Assembly (NCBI GenBank): GCA_963674545.2 | Contig: CAXXFB010000001.1 | Coordinates: 620,001 to 684,000, forward strand | Direction: 5' to 3' | Source of the DNA: JABGQS01 sp963674545 | GTDB lineage: Bacteria; Bacillota; Clostridia; Christensenellales; SZUA-584 | DNA length: 64,000 nt | Part shown: piece by piece, positions 17,797 through 25,270 of the stretch | Layout: each line of letters opens with the position of its first letter | Numbering within the stretch: position 1 is the first letter of the stretch | Made by a program: the position numbers and the translations under genes | Notes under the pieces: model-generated | The model's input: only the letters and a program-made list of their open reading frames with translations | What the model was told of the DNA's origin: nothing | Databases searched by the model: none

Positions 17797-18981
17797 CTAT
17801 TCCAGTGCTGTTACAAACTCTTTTATCCTCTGCATACCTTTTTGTATGTTCTGCTCACTTGTTGCATAGCTAAGACGTACATAATCGTCAGCTCCGAAAG
17901 CGATACCGGGTATGACCGCTGTAAGCGTATTTTTCAATAGCACTTCAGCAAACTCAAGAGAATCCTTTATCTCTATCCCGTCAAAGCTTTTTCCTTTTAG
18001 CTTCGAAATATCCATCATCACATAAAAAGCGCCTTTTGGTATACTGCATGAAAGCCCTTCGATTTCATTTATCAACTCACACAGCATCTTTCTGCGTTTG
18101 TCAAAAGCGGCTTTCATCATTGCAACTGTGTCCTGCGGACCGTTTAGTGCTTCAACGCCGGCATACTGCGCAATAGAATTAGGATTGGACGCAGCATGAG
18201 ACTGATATGCTCCCATTATTTTTGCCAGCTCAGCGCTGCTTGCAGTATAGCCAAGTCTCCATCCTGTCATCGCATACGTCTTCGACATACCGTTTATGAT
18301 GATAGTCTGCGCTTTGATGTCGCTTCCAAGCGAAGCAATGCTTACATGCTCGCCTTCATATATAAGTTCGTCGTAGATCTCGTCCGAAACCACGAAGATA
18401 CCTGCTTTTACGCACACCTTAGATATATCCTCAAGCTCCTGCCTTGAATAGACAGCTCCGCAAGGGTTAGACGGTGTGTTCAGAATAAGTGCTTTTGTTT
18501 TACTGTTGATAGCTCCTTCGATGTCTTTAGCCGTAATCTTAAAGTTGCTGCCCCCCTGCAGGAAAACCGGCACTCCGTCGTTCATTTTAACAAGTTCCGG
18601 ATAAGTCACCCAGTATGGTACAGGAATGATCACTTCGTCGCCGGTGTTCAGTATCGCTGCAAAAACATTGAACAGTGAATGCTTTGCACCGTTAGAAATA
18701 ACGATATCTGAAGGCGCATATTCGAGGCCGTACTTTTTCATAAGCCTTTCAGCGACTGCAGCTTTTAGCTCTGCCGTGCCTGACGCTGGCGTATATTTTG
18801 TCATGCCTTTGTCCAGCGCTTCGCATGCGGCCTTTCTTATATTATCGGGAGTATCAAAATCCGGCTCGCCTGCTCCAAAGCCAACAACATCTCTTCCTTC
18901 AGCTTTCATTTTCTTCGCCATAGCAGAAATCTTCAGCGTCATCGACGGTGACACGCCCAGTGCTTTTTTCGATAATTCCAT
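17797..18981 (-). CDS. Aspartate aminotransferase (class I, PLP)
   Basis: A fold-type I aminotransferase exchanging amino groups between aspartate and 2-oxoglutarate. It shows the substrate-binding VGFGAGEPDFDTPDNI, the PLP-contact SNGAKHSLFN, NTPSNPCGAVYS, the Schiff-base lysine in GMSKTYAMTGWRLGY, and the C-terminal arginine in YVRLSYATS. The ATG at 18981 has SD GGAGG six bases away; a longer frame to 19005 lacks one. About 394 residues. It heads an operon with the citrate-synthase-like gene, so it may supply oxaloacetate or use the glutamate made. Confidence 0.92.
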   Translation of the reverse strand: MELSKKALGVSPSMTLKISAMAKKMKAEGRDVVGFGAGEPDFDTPDNIRKAACEALDKGMTKYTPASGTAELKAAVAERLMKKYGLEYAPSDIVISNGAKHSLFNVFAAILNTGDEVIIPVPYWVTYPELVKMNDGVPVFLQGGSNFKITAKDIEGAINSKTKALILNTPSNPCGAVYSRQELEDISKVCVKAGIFVVSDEIYDELIYEGEHVSIASLGSDIKAQTIIINGMSKTYAMTGWRLGYTASSAELAKIMGAYQSHAASNPNSIAQYAGVEALNGPQDTVAMMKAAFDKRRKMLCELINEIEGLSCSIPKGAFYVMMDISKLKGKSFDGIEIKDSLEFAEVLLKNTLTAVIPGIAFGADDYVRLSYATSEQNIQKGMQRIKEFVTALE

Positions 18982-19033
18982 TTTTTCCTCCAAAGAAATA
19001 AACATAATCTACTAGATTTCGTATTGTATTCAC

Positions 19034-19062
19034 ATAATAACATAAGCCAGTATTATTTTCAA
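19034..19062 (-). promoter_or_regulatory. Promoter of aspartate aminotransferase operon
   Basis: Minus strand TTGAAA (19062-19057), 17-base spacer, TATTAT (19039-19034). Confidence 0.7.
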
Positions 19063-19374
19063 TCTCTTATTTGCAAAAAAATGAAGTGTTTTTATATTTA
19101 ACCTTCATATTTGCATCATATATTATAGCATTTTGCTTTCCAGAGGTATATATTACCATATTTTTGAATGTGGTCTGTGCGAATATTGCAATTTCGATAC
19201 TCCGGCATCATAATGAATTATTATACGTATACTGAATATGAACTTTACTCACACCTAGACAGTTTCCTTTATAATCCATGCACTTTTAGACTTTTTAACA
19301 TCATCTGCAGCAGAATGTTTGGAGATACAAAAAGAATGATTGTATGAAGAATTTATTAATTAGTTATAATCTGC
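19063..19374. other. AT-rich intergenic stretch without a gene
   Basis: This lies between the divergent aminotransferase and degV promoters. I see no open frame with an SD, no RNA gene and no convincing terminator. Several TATAAT-like hexamers occur by base composition. Confidence 0.5.
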
Positions 19375-19403
19375 TTGATTATTTATACTTCAAATTATAG
19401 AAT
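19375..19403 (+). promoter_or_regulatory. Promoter of degV
   Basis: TTGATT (19375-19380), 17-base spacer, TAGAAT (19398-19403), 35 bases before the degV ATG. Confidence 0.55.
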
Positions 19404-19437
19404 TATTATAAATATAGATATAGAAAGGACGAACGCT

Positions 19438-20301
19438 ATGAGTAATTTTACAATAATTACAAGTTCAACTTCCGATTTACCCAAAGAATACACAGAAAAA
19501 CACGATATCACTGTTATTAAATACACTTTCACTCTGGACGGCAAAGACTATAAAGACGGCGATATGGAATCTAAGAAGTTCTTTGATCTGGAACGCAACG
19601 GCCATATGCCAAGAACTTCCCAGCTCACTCCCGCAGAAGCCATAGATGTGTTTGACGGTTTCTTATCGCAGGGAACAGACATACTCTATATTGCATTTTC
19701 ATCCGGTCTTTCCGGAAGCTGCGGCAATGTCAATCTGGTAGCAGGCGACATGAGAGAAAAATATCCCGAAAGGCAGATATATGTCATCGACTCGCTGTGC
19801 GCCTCCCTCGGCCTTGGGCTTCTCGTCGACTATGCTGTAAAAATGCGAGATGAGGGTAAAAGTATATCAGAGGTCGCAAAATGGCTGGAAGCAAATAAAT
19901 TGAACTTGAACCACTGGTTTACCGTAGACAGCCTCGACCACCTGCGCCGTGGAGGCAGGCTTTCAGGCGGGGCAGCTTTTGTGGGCAATCTTCTGCAGAT
20001 AAAACCTGTGCTCAACGTAGACCATGAAGGGCACCTTATACCTAGGGAAAAGATGAAGGGCAGAAAAAAGGCTTTGCGGTTCCTTGTTGACAAGATGGAA
20101 GAACTTGTCGTAAACCCCGACGGTCAGCAGATATTTATCAGCCACGGTGACGATGAAGAAGCTGCGGAGAAAGTTAAGGAAATGATATTAGAAAAGTTCC
20201 CCGGCGTTGGCGGTTTTATGATAAATAGTCTTGGCAGTGTCATCGGTGCCCATGCGGGCCCAGGCACCGTTGCTCTGTTCTTTATGGGAAAAAGCAGATA
20301 A
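19438..20301 (+). CDS. DegV family fatty-acid-binding protein
   Basis: This 287-residue protein is full length for DegV/FakB, which bind a fatty acid for phosphorylation by FakA. It has the N-terminal ITSSTSDLPKEY, the fatty-acid pocket motifs TSQLTPAEA and IAFSSGLSGSCGN, and the C-terminal IGAHAGPGTVALFF. The ATG at 19438 is chosen over an upstream frame start because of SD AAAGGA and the family start. It is transcribed alone and ends at a strong terminator. Which fatty acid it binds cannot be told. Confidence 0.92.
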   Translation: MSNFTIITSSTSDLPKEYTEKHDITVIKYTFTLDGKDYKDGDMESKKFFDLERNGHMPRTSQLTPAEAIDVFDGFLSQGTDILYIAFSSGLSGSCGNVNLVAGDMREKYPERQIYVIDSLCASLGLGLLVDYAVKMRDEGKSISEVAKWLEANKLNLNHWFTVDSLDHLRRGGRLSGGAAFVGNLLQIKPVLNVDHEGHLIPREKMKGRKKALRFLVDKMEELVVNPDGQQIFISHGDDEEAAEKVKEMILEKFPGVGGFMINSLGSVIGAHAGPGTVALFFMGKSR

Positions 20302-20315
20302 CGCAAATACTGACA

Positions 20316-20345
20316 GCCGCAGAAACAACACCTGCGGCTTTTTTA
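20316..20345 (+). terminator. Terminator after degV
   Basis: Stem GCCGCAG/CTGCGGC (20316-20322 with 20332-20338), 9-base loop, then TTTTTTATTT. Confidence 0.9.
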
Positions 20346-20373
20346 TTTGCCCAATGCAGCTTTTCTGCATATA

Positions 20374-20402
20374 TAGACTTTTTAATAAATGTTAAGTATA
20401 AT
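20374..20402 (+). promoter_or_regulatory. Possible promoter of the sensor-hydrogenase operon
   Basis: TAGACT (20374-20379), 17-base spacer, TATAAT (20397-20402), about 60 bases before the first gene. The -35 matches the consensus at only four positions. Confidence 0.45.
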
Positions 20403-20464
20403 CTTAGTTGAATCATCATACCTGCCTCGCAAAATGGGCAGAAAGATAACAAATAGAGGTAAAG

Positions 20465-20815
20465 ATGAAAATATCAAATGTAGCTGCCGTGCTTGAATGT
20501 GAAGTGTTGTGCGGCAAAGAAAATCTAGACAGGGAAGTAACTTCCGCATGCGGAGCCGACCTTATGAGCGATGCTCTTGCTTTTGCAAAAGAGCACTCCG
20601 TTTTGCTTACGGGGATGGTCAACCAGCATGTTATAAGAACGGCTCAGATGCTGGATGTTTATTGCATAGTGTTCGTACGTGGTAAGCGTCCTGATGAAGA
20701 CATATTAAGCATGGCGCAGGAAAACGGAATACTGCTTATGTCCTGTTCTCATTCGCTTTATGAAGCATGCGGGCTTCTTTATACCAGCGGGCTTACTCCG
20801 TGCTCGAGGCTATAG
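20465..20815 (+). CDS. DRTGG domain protein
   Basis: This 116-residue protein is a lone DRTGG domain, a fold found next to CBS domains and in phosphotransacetylase N-termini and thought to bind a ligand. It starts with MKISNVAAVLECEVLCG after an SD AGAGGTAAAG and ends three bases before the anti-sigma-like ATPase gene. In Clostridia such genes regularly accompany sensor-type [FeFe]-hydrogenases, so a role in signalling redox or hydrogen status is inferred from context only. Confidence 0.75.
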   Translation: MKISNVAAVLECEVLCGKENLDREVTSACGADLMSDALAFAKEHSVLLTGMVNQHVIRTAQMLDVYCIVFVRGKRPDEDILSMAQENGILLMSCSHSLYEACGLLYTSGLTPCSRL

Positions 20816-20818
20816 CTT

Positions 20819-21241
20819 ATGGCAGAAGTGTTCACAGAAGAGTTTGAAATTACTGCAAACGATTTCCCTGCTGCCGGTGAAGCTTCCGCAAAGATAAAGA
20901 GTATACTAAAGCGCATCGGCATAGAGTCATCGATCATAAGAAGAGTCACCATAGCTGCATATGAAGCGGAGATGAATATCATCATCCACAGCCACGGCGG
21001 CGCTATGACTCTGCAGATATCCCCCGGCAGCATAAGGCTTTGCTGCACCGATACAGGACCCGGCATATCAAGCATTGACGATGCTATGACGGAAGGTTTC
21101 TCCACAGCTCCGGAAAATATCCGCACTATGGGCTTCGGCGCAGGCATGGGCCTTCCCAACATGAAGAAAAACAGCGACAGCTTTGATATAAGCTCTGACA
21201 AGAACGGCACTCAGTTGTGTCTCGATTTCAACATAAGGTGA
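20819..21241 (+). CDS. Anti-sigma-factor-type ATP-binding protein
   Basis: A 140-residue HATPase_c protein of the RsbW/SpoIIAB-like group. N box VTIAAYEAEMNIIIHSHGG, G1-type DTGPGISSIDDAM and G2-type MGFGAGMGLPNMKKNSD are visible. Proteins of this group bind ATP and can phosphorylate an anti-sigma antagonist or another partner. No partner STAS or sigma factor is in the window. It lies between a DRTGG gene and a sensor-like hydrogenase with almost no spacing, so it is probably the signalling output of that module. Confidence 0.8.
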   Translation: MAEVFTEEFEITANDFPAAGEASAKIKSILKRIGIESSIIRRVTIAAYEAEMNIIIHSHGGAMTLQISPGSIRLCCTDTGPGISSIDDAMTEGFSTAPENIRTMGFGAGMGLPNMKKNSDSFDISSDKNGTQLCLDFNIR

Positions 21242-21244
21242 TTA

Positions 21245-22555
21245 ATGATGGATACCTATTTTCATTCTGTGCGGCTCGACAAAGACAAATGCAAGGGCTG
21301 TACCAACTGCATAAAACGATGTCCAACAGAAGCAATCCGTGTGCGTGACGGCAAGGCACAGATAATAGCCGAGCGCTGCATTGACTGCGGAGAGTGTATT
21401 CGTGTTTGCCCCTATCACGCAAAGATAGCGTACACAGACTCTTTTTCAGATACGAATAAATTTAAATATAAAATAGCGCTTCCTGCGCCTTCTCTTTACG
21501 GTCAGTTCAAGAACTTAAAAAGCATAGACCGTGTCGTAATGAGTTTAAAACTGATGGGATTCGATGACGTCTTCGAAGTTGCCAAAGGCGCTGATATCGT
21601 TACCAGCGCAATAAAAAAGCATATATCAGATAAAAAGAACCTTCCTGTTATATCTTCCGCATGCCCGGCGATAGTCAGGCTGATACAGGTACGCTTCCCA
21701 GAACTAATAGGCAACATAATCGATCTGCTATCTCCTATGGAAGTCGCTGCGTCAGTCGCAAAAAGGGAATATGCACAAAAACACGGCGTTGATATAAAAG
21801 ATATCGGTGCATTCTTCATTACGCCCTGCCCTGCAAAAATGACAAGTATTATGCACCCGTACGGAACAAAACAAAGCTCTGTAGACGGCGCAATTTCCAT
21901 AACTGACATATACGGACTTTTATCCGGGCAGCTAAAGAAGCCCGGTTTGCTTGGCGCATCAGGAAGTCTTGCGTCCGTTTACGGTGTAGGCTGGGCCAAC
22001 TCCGGTGGTGAAAGCGCCGCCATAGGCGTAGATAATTATCTTGCGGTAGACGGCATAAACAACGTGATCAACGTACTTGAGGAAATCGACAACCTGCGGC
22101 TTGGAGAGCTCGAATTTTTCGAAGGCCTTGCGTGCCCTGGCGGCTGCGTCGGCGGCCCGCTTACATTTGAGAACCCTTTTGTGGCCCGCACAAGAATCAA
22201 AAAACTATCGGACAACATAGAAAACAAAAGTCTCTTAAGTAAAGACTTCGATAAGTATATAACCGACGGCACTGTAGATTTTACAGAACCTATAGAAGCT
22301 ATGCCTGTCATGAAAATAGACGAAGATATGGTAGTTGCAATGCACAAGTTGGAACAGATAGACCGTATTACCGAGAGCCTGCCAGGGCTGGACTGCGGTT
22401 CCTGCGGCTCCCCCTCCTGCCGTGCACTTGCCGAGGATATAGTAGCAGGACAAGCAAAAGAAATCGACTGCATCTTCCGTTTGCGGGACAAGGTCGCAAG
22501 CCTTGCCGAACAGATGGTAGGCCTTACAGAAACGAAAGAAGGCGAGAAAAAATGA
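21245..22555 (+). CDS. Sensor-type [FeFe]-hydrogenase (HydS/HfsB-like)
   Basis: This 436-residue protein has two 4Fe-4S motifs at the N-terminus (CKGCTNCIKRCP, CIDCGECIRVCP), a hydrogenase H-domain, and a C-terminal four-cysteine cluster domain (LDCGSCGSPSCRALAED ... C). The H-cluster cysteines are kept: L1 SSACPAIV, L2 TPCPAK, L3 ACPGGCVGG. However, alanine replaces the proton-relay cysteine of the TSCCP motif, and L3 lacks GGGQP. These traits mark the putative sensory groups C/D rather than a turnover enzyme. No PAS domain is fused here. Flanking DRTGG, ATPase and PHP genes support a signalling role. Confidence 0.85.
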   Translation: MMDTYFHSVRLDKDKCKGCTNCIKRCPTEAIRVRDGKAQIIAERCIDCGECIRVCPYHAKIAYTDSFSDTNKFKYKIALPAPSLYGQFKNLKSIDRVVMSLKLMGFDDVFEVAKGADIVTSAIKKHISDKKNLPVISSACPAIVRLIQVRFPELIGNIIDLLSPMEVAASVAKREYAQKHGVDIKDIGAFFITPCPAKMTSIMHPYGTKQSSVDGAISITDIYGLLSGQLKKPGLLGASGSLASVYGVGWANSGGESAAIGVDNYLAVDGINNVINVLEEIDNLRLGELEFFEGLACPGGCVGGPLTFENPFVARTRIKKLSDNIENKSLLSKDFDKYITDGTVDFTEPIEAMPVMKIDEDMVVAMHKLEQIDRITESLPGLDCGSCGSPSCRALAEDIVAGQAKEIDCIFRLRDKVASLAEQMVGLTETKEGEKK

Positions 22556-22890
22556 AGGTAACCAAACTCTGTGAAAAGAATGGCTGGGAGATAAAAGCCG
22601 GAACCGGTACAGAAGAGATAACAAGCGCATACGTTTGCGATCTTCTAAGCTGGGTTATGGCGCACGGACAGCCCGGTACAGCATGGGTCACTGTACAGAC
22701 ACACGAAAACGTGCTGGCTGTAGCTTCACTACACGGTTTTTCATGTGTTATAATACCCGAAGGCATTGCACTTACTGAGAGTTTTATCAAAACTGCTGAT
22801 GAAAAGAACATCACAGTTATCTCAGCTCCTATATCTTCATATGGAGTTGCAGCAGCGCTGTGTCATCTTGGTATCGGCGAAGTGTCATGA
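22552..22890 (+). CDS. Small DRTGG-like protein
   Basis: This 112-residue protein overlaps the hydrogenase stop as ATGA and is itself coupled to the PHP gene by another ATGA. It resembles the DRTGG-like proteins of clostridial hydrogenase clusters (ITSAYVCDLLSWVMAHGQPGTAWVTVQTHENVLAVASLHGFSCVIIPEG). No catalytic motif is seen. A regulatory ligand-binding role is inferred. Confidence 0.7.
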   Translation: MKVTKLCEKNGWEIKAGTGTEEITSAYVCDLLSWVMAHGQPGTAWVTVQTHENVLAVASLHGFSCVIIPEGIALTESFIKTADEKNITVISAPISSYGVAAALCHLGIGEVS

Positions 22891-23558
22891 GCCTTTATTA
22901 CGATCTGCACATTCATTCCTGCCTCTCCCCCTGCGCTGACGAAGATATGACTCCTATGAACATTGCCGGTATGGCTCATTTAAAAGGTCTGGATGTCATC
23001 GCACTTACAGATCATAACTGCGGCTTTAATCTAGTTGCCATGAAAAAAGCTGCAGAAACGTTTGATATATTATTTGTGCCTGGAATCGAAACAACAACAG
23101 CAGAAGAAGTACATCTATTGTCCTATTTTAAAAATATCGATAACGCTCTTGAATATGCAGATATCGTTTACAGCAGCCTGTCAGATATACCAAACTCGTT
23201 TATTTTCGGCAGCCAGACTATTATAGACGAAAATGACAATCAGATTGGCCAGGCAGAAAAGCTCCTCGCACAGTCAAGCTCATATACTATAGAACAGCTT
23301 GCAGCTTTGACCAAACAGCACGGCGGTGCTCCCGTCCCTGCCCACATAACCAGGCCATCTTTTGCTCTTGTTACGAACCTTGGATATATACCTGAAGGTC
23401 TTTTCAGTACAGTTGAGTTATTCAGGTGCAAACCATACGAGTGCCGCCAGAAAAAACTGTGCTCGTCTGATGCTCACAGCCTTTTCAGCATCCATGAAAG
23501 GCTGCATAAGTTTGATAATATTTACACAATCGACGATTTGATTGATTATATAGCTTAA
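22887..23558 (+). CDS. PHP domain phosphoesterase
   Basis: From the ATG at 22887 this is a 223-residue PHP protein. Metal-binding motifs are HIHSCLSPCADEDMTP, ALTDHNCGFN, PGIETTTAEEVHLL, PAHITRPSF and a final SSDAHSL. PHP domains hydrolyse phosphoesters, and relatives act on ribonucleoside 3',5'-bisphosphates or DNA ends; the substrate here is unknown. It is the last gene of the sensor-hydrogenase operon, and homologous clusters carry the same gene. Confidence 0.85.
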   Translation: MSLYYDLHIHSCLSPCADEDMTPMNIAGMAHLKGLDVIALTDHNCGFNLVAMKKAAETFDILFVPGIETTTAEEVHLLSYFKNIDNALEYADIVYSSLSDIPNSFIFGSQTIIDENDNQIGQAEKLLAQSSSYTIEQLAALTKQHGGAPVPAHITRPSFALVTNLGYIPEGLFSTVELFRCKPYECRQKKLCSSDAHSLFSIHERLHKFDNIYTIDDLIDYIA

Positions 23559-23804
23559 TCCAGTAATTCATACATGTCTCACTTCCGCCTGCTTAAATTA
23601 ACAAAATCAATTAAATGACAGTAATGATATTTAATTTCTATGCTTATTATGAACTTATATAACATATGTTCATAAAATGTCTGTTATTATTTAACATTAC
23701 TTGAGAAATACGAACATTTTTAACTTTTTATATAGAATTCAAAAGTTTTTGACAAAAAACTATGTACAGACCCTTATAGTTTGTGATAAAATGAACATGC
23801 TAGA
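23559..23804 (+). promoter_or_regulatory. Upstream region of the bifurcating hydrogenase operon
   Basis: This AT-rich region holds no gene. An inverted repeat TATGAAC/GTTCATA lies at 23648-23654 and 23668-23674, overlapping the palindrome AACATATGTT (23661-23670), which resembles a Bacillus-type LexA box with one mismatch. A TTGACA at 23749-23754 could be a -35, but the best -10 (TATAGT, 23775-23780) gives a 20-base spacer, so the promoter is unclear. Confidence 0.4.
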
Positions 23805-23822
23805 TTGATAAATATTTAACAA
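23805..23822. promoter_or_regulatory. Rex operator
   Basis: TTGATAAATATTTAACAA differs from the Rex consensus TTGTTAA-N4-TTAACAA at one position. It sits 37 bases before the hydC ATG. Rex senses the NADH/NAD+ ratio and represses fermentative hydrogenase genes in Clostridia, so this site would derepress the operon when NADH is high. Confidence 0.75.
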
Positions 23823-23858
23823 TGTTAATATATATATATTTTATTAGGAGGGATTTTA

Positions 23859-24341
23859 ATGAGCAATGTTGGTGTAGAGCCTAAAAGAAGCGAACTTTTA
23901 AGCTTTATCGAGCAGCAGAAAAAGAAAAAAGGGCCCCTGATGCCTATCATGCAGAAAGCACAGGATATCTACGGTGCCCTGACTATTGATGTTCAGGAAT
24001 TCATAGCGGAGGAACTAGACATCCCAATGAGCGATGTCTACGGCGTAGCGACGTTCTATTCACAGTTTGCACTTGAGCCTAAAGGTGAACACGTCGTAAG
24101 CGTTTGTATGGGTACTGCTTGCTATGTCAGGAACGTTGAGAAGATTCTCGACAAGCTGAGCGAAGAGCTGGACATTAAGCCCGGAGAGACGACGCCGGAT
24201 GGCAAGTTTACATTAGAGCCTACAAGGTGTCTTGGATGCTGCGGCCTCGCCCCCGTAATCATGATAGACGATCAGGTTTACGGCAGGCTGACTCCGTCAG
24301 ACGTTCCAGGTATTGTCGACGAATACAGAAAGAAGAAATGA
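23859..24341 (+). CDS. hydC: Hydrogenase subunit HydC/NuoE-like (2Fe-2S)
   Basis: This 160-residue thioredoxin-like 2Fe-2S protein matches the 24-kDa NuoE/HndA/HydC family. The cluster ligands are in CMGTACYVR and RCLGCCGLAP. It carries electrons between the flavoprotein HydB and other centres of the NADH- and ferredoxin-dependent hydrogenase. SD AGGAGGG precedes the ATG. It is first in the operon, behind the Rex site, and overlaps the next gene as ATGA. Confidence 0.93.
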   Translation: MSNVGVEPKRSELLSFIEQQKKKKGPLMPIMQKAQDIYGALTIDVQEFIAEELDIPMSDVYGVATFYSQFALEPKGEHVVSVCMGTACYVRNVEKILDKLSEELDIKPGETTPDGKFTLEPTRCLGCCGLAPVIMIDDQVYGRLTPSDVPGIVDEYRKKK

Positions 24342-24889
24342 GAGACATCTCGATGCACATACTGGACATTGCACAGAATTCGATTCGTGCCAAGGCAAGT
24401 CTTGTCGAAATCAGCATAGCTATCGATGAAAACAAAGACCTGCTGAGCGTTACAGTCGAAGACAACGGCAGCGGTATGAGCCCAGAAATGCTAAAGAAAG
24501 TAACCAGCCCGTTCGCTACATCAAGAACGCAGAGAAATGTCGGTCTCGGCATACCGCTGTTTGCGGCAAGCTGTGAAAGAACCGGAGAAACACTGAGTTT
24601 AGAGTCAAAGCCAGGCGAAGGCACAAAGCTCTGCGCAAACTATAAGTGTTCTCACATAGACAGGCCGCCTTTGGGCGATCTTGCGCAGACTGTATACACG
24701 CTGACGATAATGAACCCGGAGCTGGACTTCGTGTTCAGGGCAGAAAAGAGCTGCTCTTATGTATACGATACGAGACAGATAAAAAAGACTCTTGGCAGTG
24801 TCCCTATAATAAATGGTGATGTTCAGGAGTTTATAATCGGGTATTTGAGCGAAGGGATAACAGAAGTTTTTGGAGGTAAAGAAATATGA
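24338..24889 (+). CDS. HATPase_c ATP-binding protein in hydrogenase operon
   Basis: From the ATG at 24338 the product is a 183-residue histidine-kinase-like ATPase without a phosphoacceptor domain. N box MHILDIAQNSIRAKAS, G1 VEDNGSGMSPEMLKKV, F box SPFATSRTQRNVGLGIPLFAASCE, and G2-like KPGEGTKL are present. The same small ATPase sits between hydC and the ferredoxin gene in other clostridial bifurcating-hydrogenase clusters; its role is not settled. It is coupled by ATGA to both neighbours. Confidence 0.85.
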   Translation: MRDISMHILDIAQNSIRAKASLVEISIAIDENKDLLSVTVEDNGSGMSPEMLKKVTSPFATSRTQRNVGLGIPLFAASCERTGETLSLESKPGEGTKLCANYKCSHIDRPPLGDLAQTVYTLTIMNPELDFVFRAEKSCSYVYDTRQIKKTLGSVPIINGDVQEFIIGYLSEGITEVFGGKEI

Positions 24890-25260
24890 AGTCCTTAAAG
24901 GAACTTGAAGAAATAAGAAACAAGGCTTTGTCTGAAATAGATGTTCGAAAAAGCAACAATTCTGTCCGCATAGTCGTCGGCATGGCGACCTGCGGCATAG
25001 CAGCAGGCGCACGACCGGTGCTTACCGCTTTTACTGAGCAGGTAAGAAAAAGAGGCCTGAAGGATGTTACCGTATCACAGACCGGCTGTATCGGCGTCTG
25101 CCGTCTTGAGCCGATAGTCGAGGTGCACTCCCCCGACAAAGAAAAAGTCACTTACGTTAATGTTACGCCGGAAATGGTCGGCAAGATAGTCGCTGAACAT
25201 ATCGTCAACGGAAATCCTGTAGCGGAGTATACGATAGGCTACTACGAGAAACACAACTAG
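24886..25260 (+). CDS. Thioredoxin-like 2Fe-2S ferredoxin (HndB-like)
   Basis: This 124-residue protein has the (2Fe-2S) ferredoxin fold of HndB-type hydrogenase subunits. Cysteines are C36 in MATCGIAAGA and C68/C72 in TGCIGVC. Only three are present, so either a partner supplies a ligand or no cluster is held; other members look the same in my recollection. It lies between the ATPase and hydB with ATGA coupling upstream. Confidence 0.8.
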   Translation: MKSLKELEEIRNKALSEIDVRKSNNSVRIVVGMATCGIAAGARPVLTAFTEQVRKRGLKDVTVSQTGCIGVCRLEPIVEVHSPDKEKVTYVNVTPEMVGKIVAEHIVNGNPVAEYTIGYYEKHN

Positions 25261-25270
25261 GAGGAAAAGA

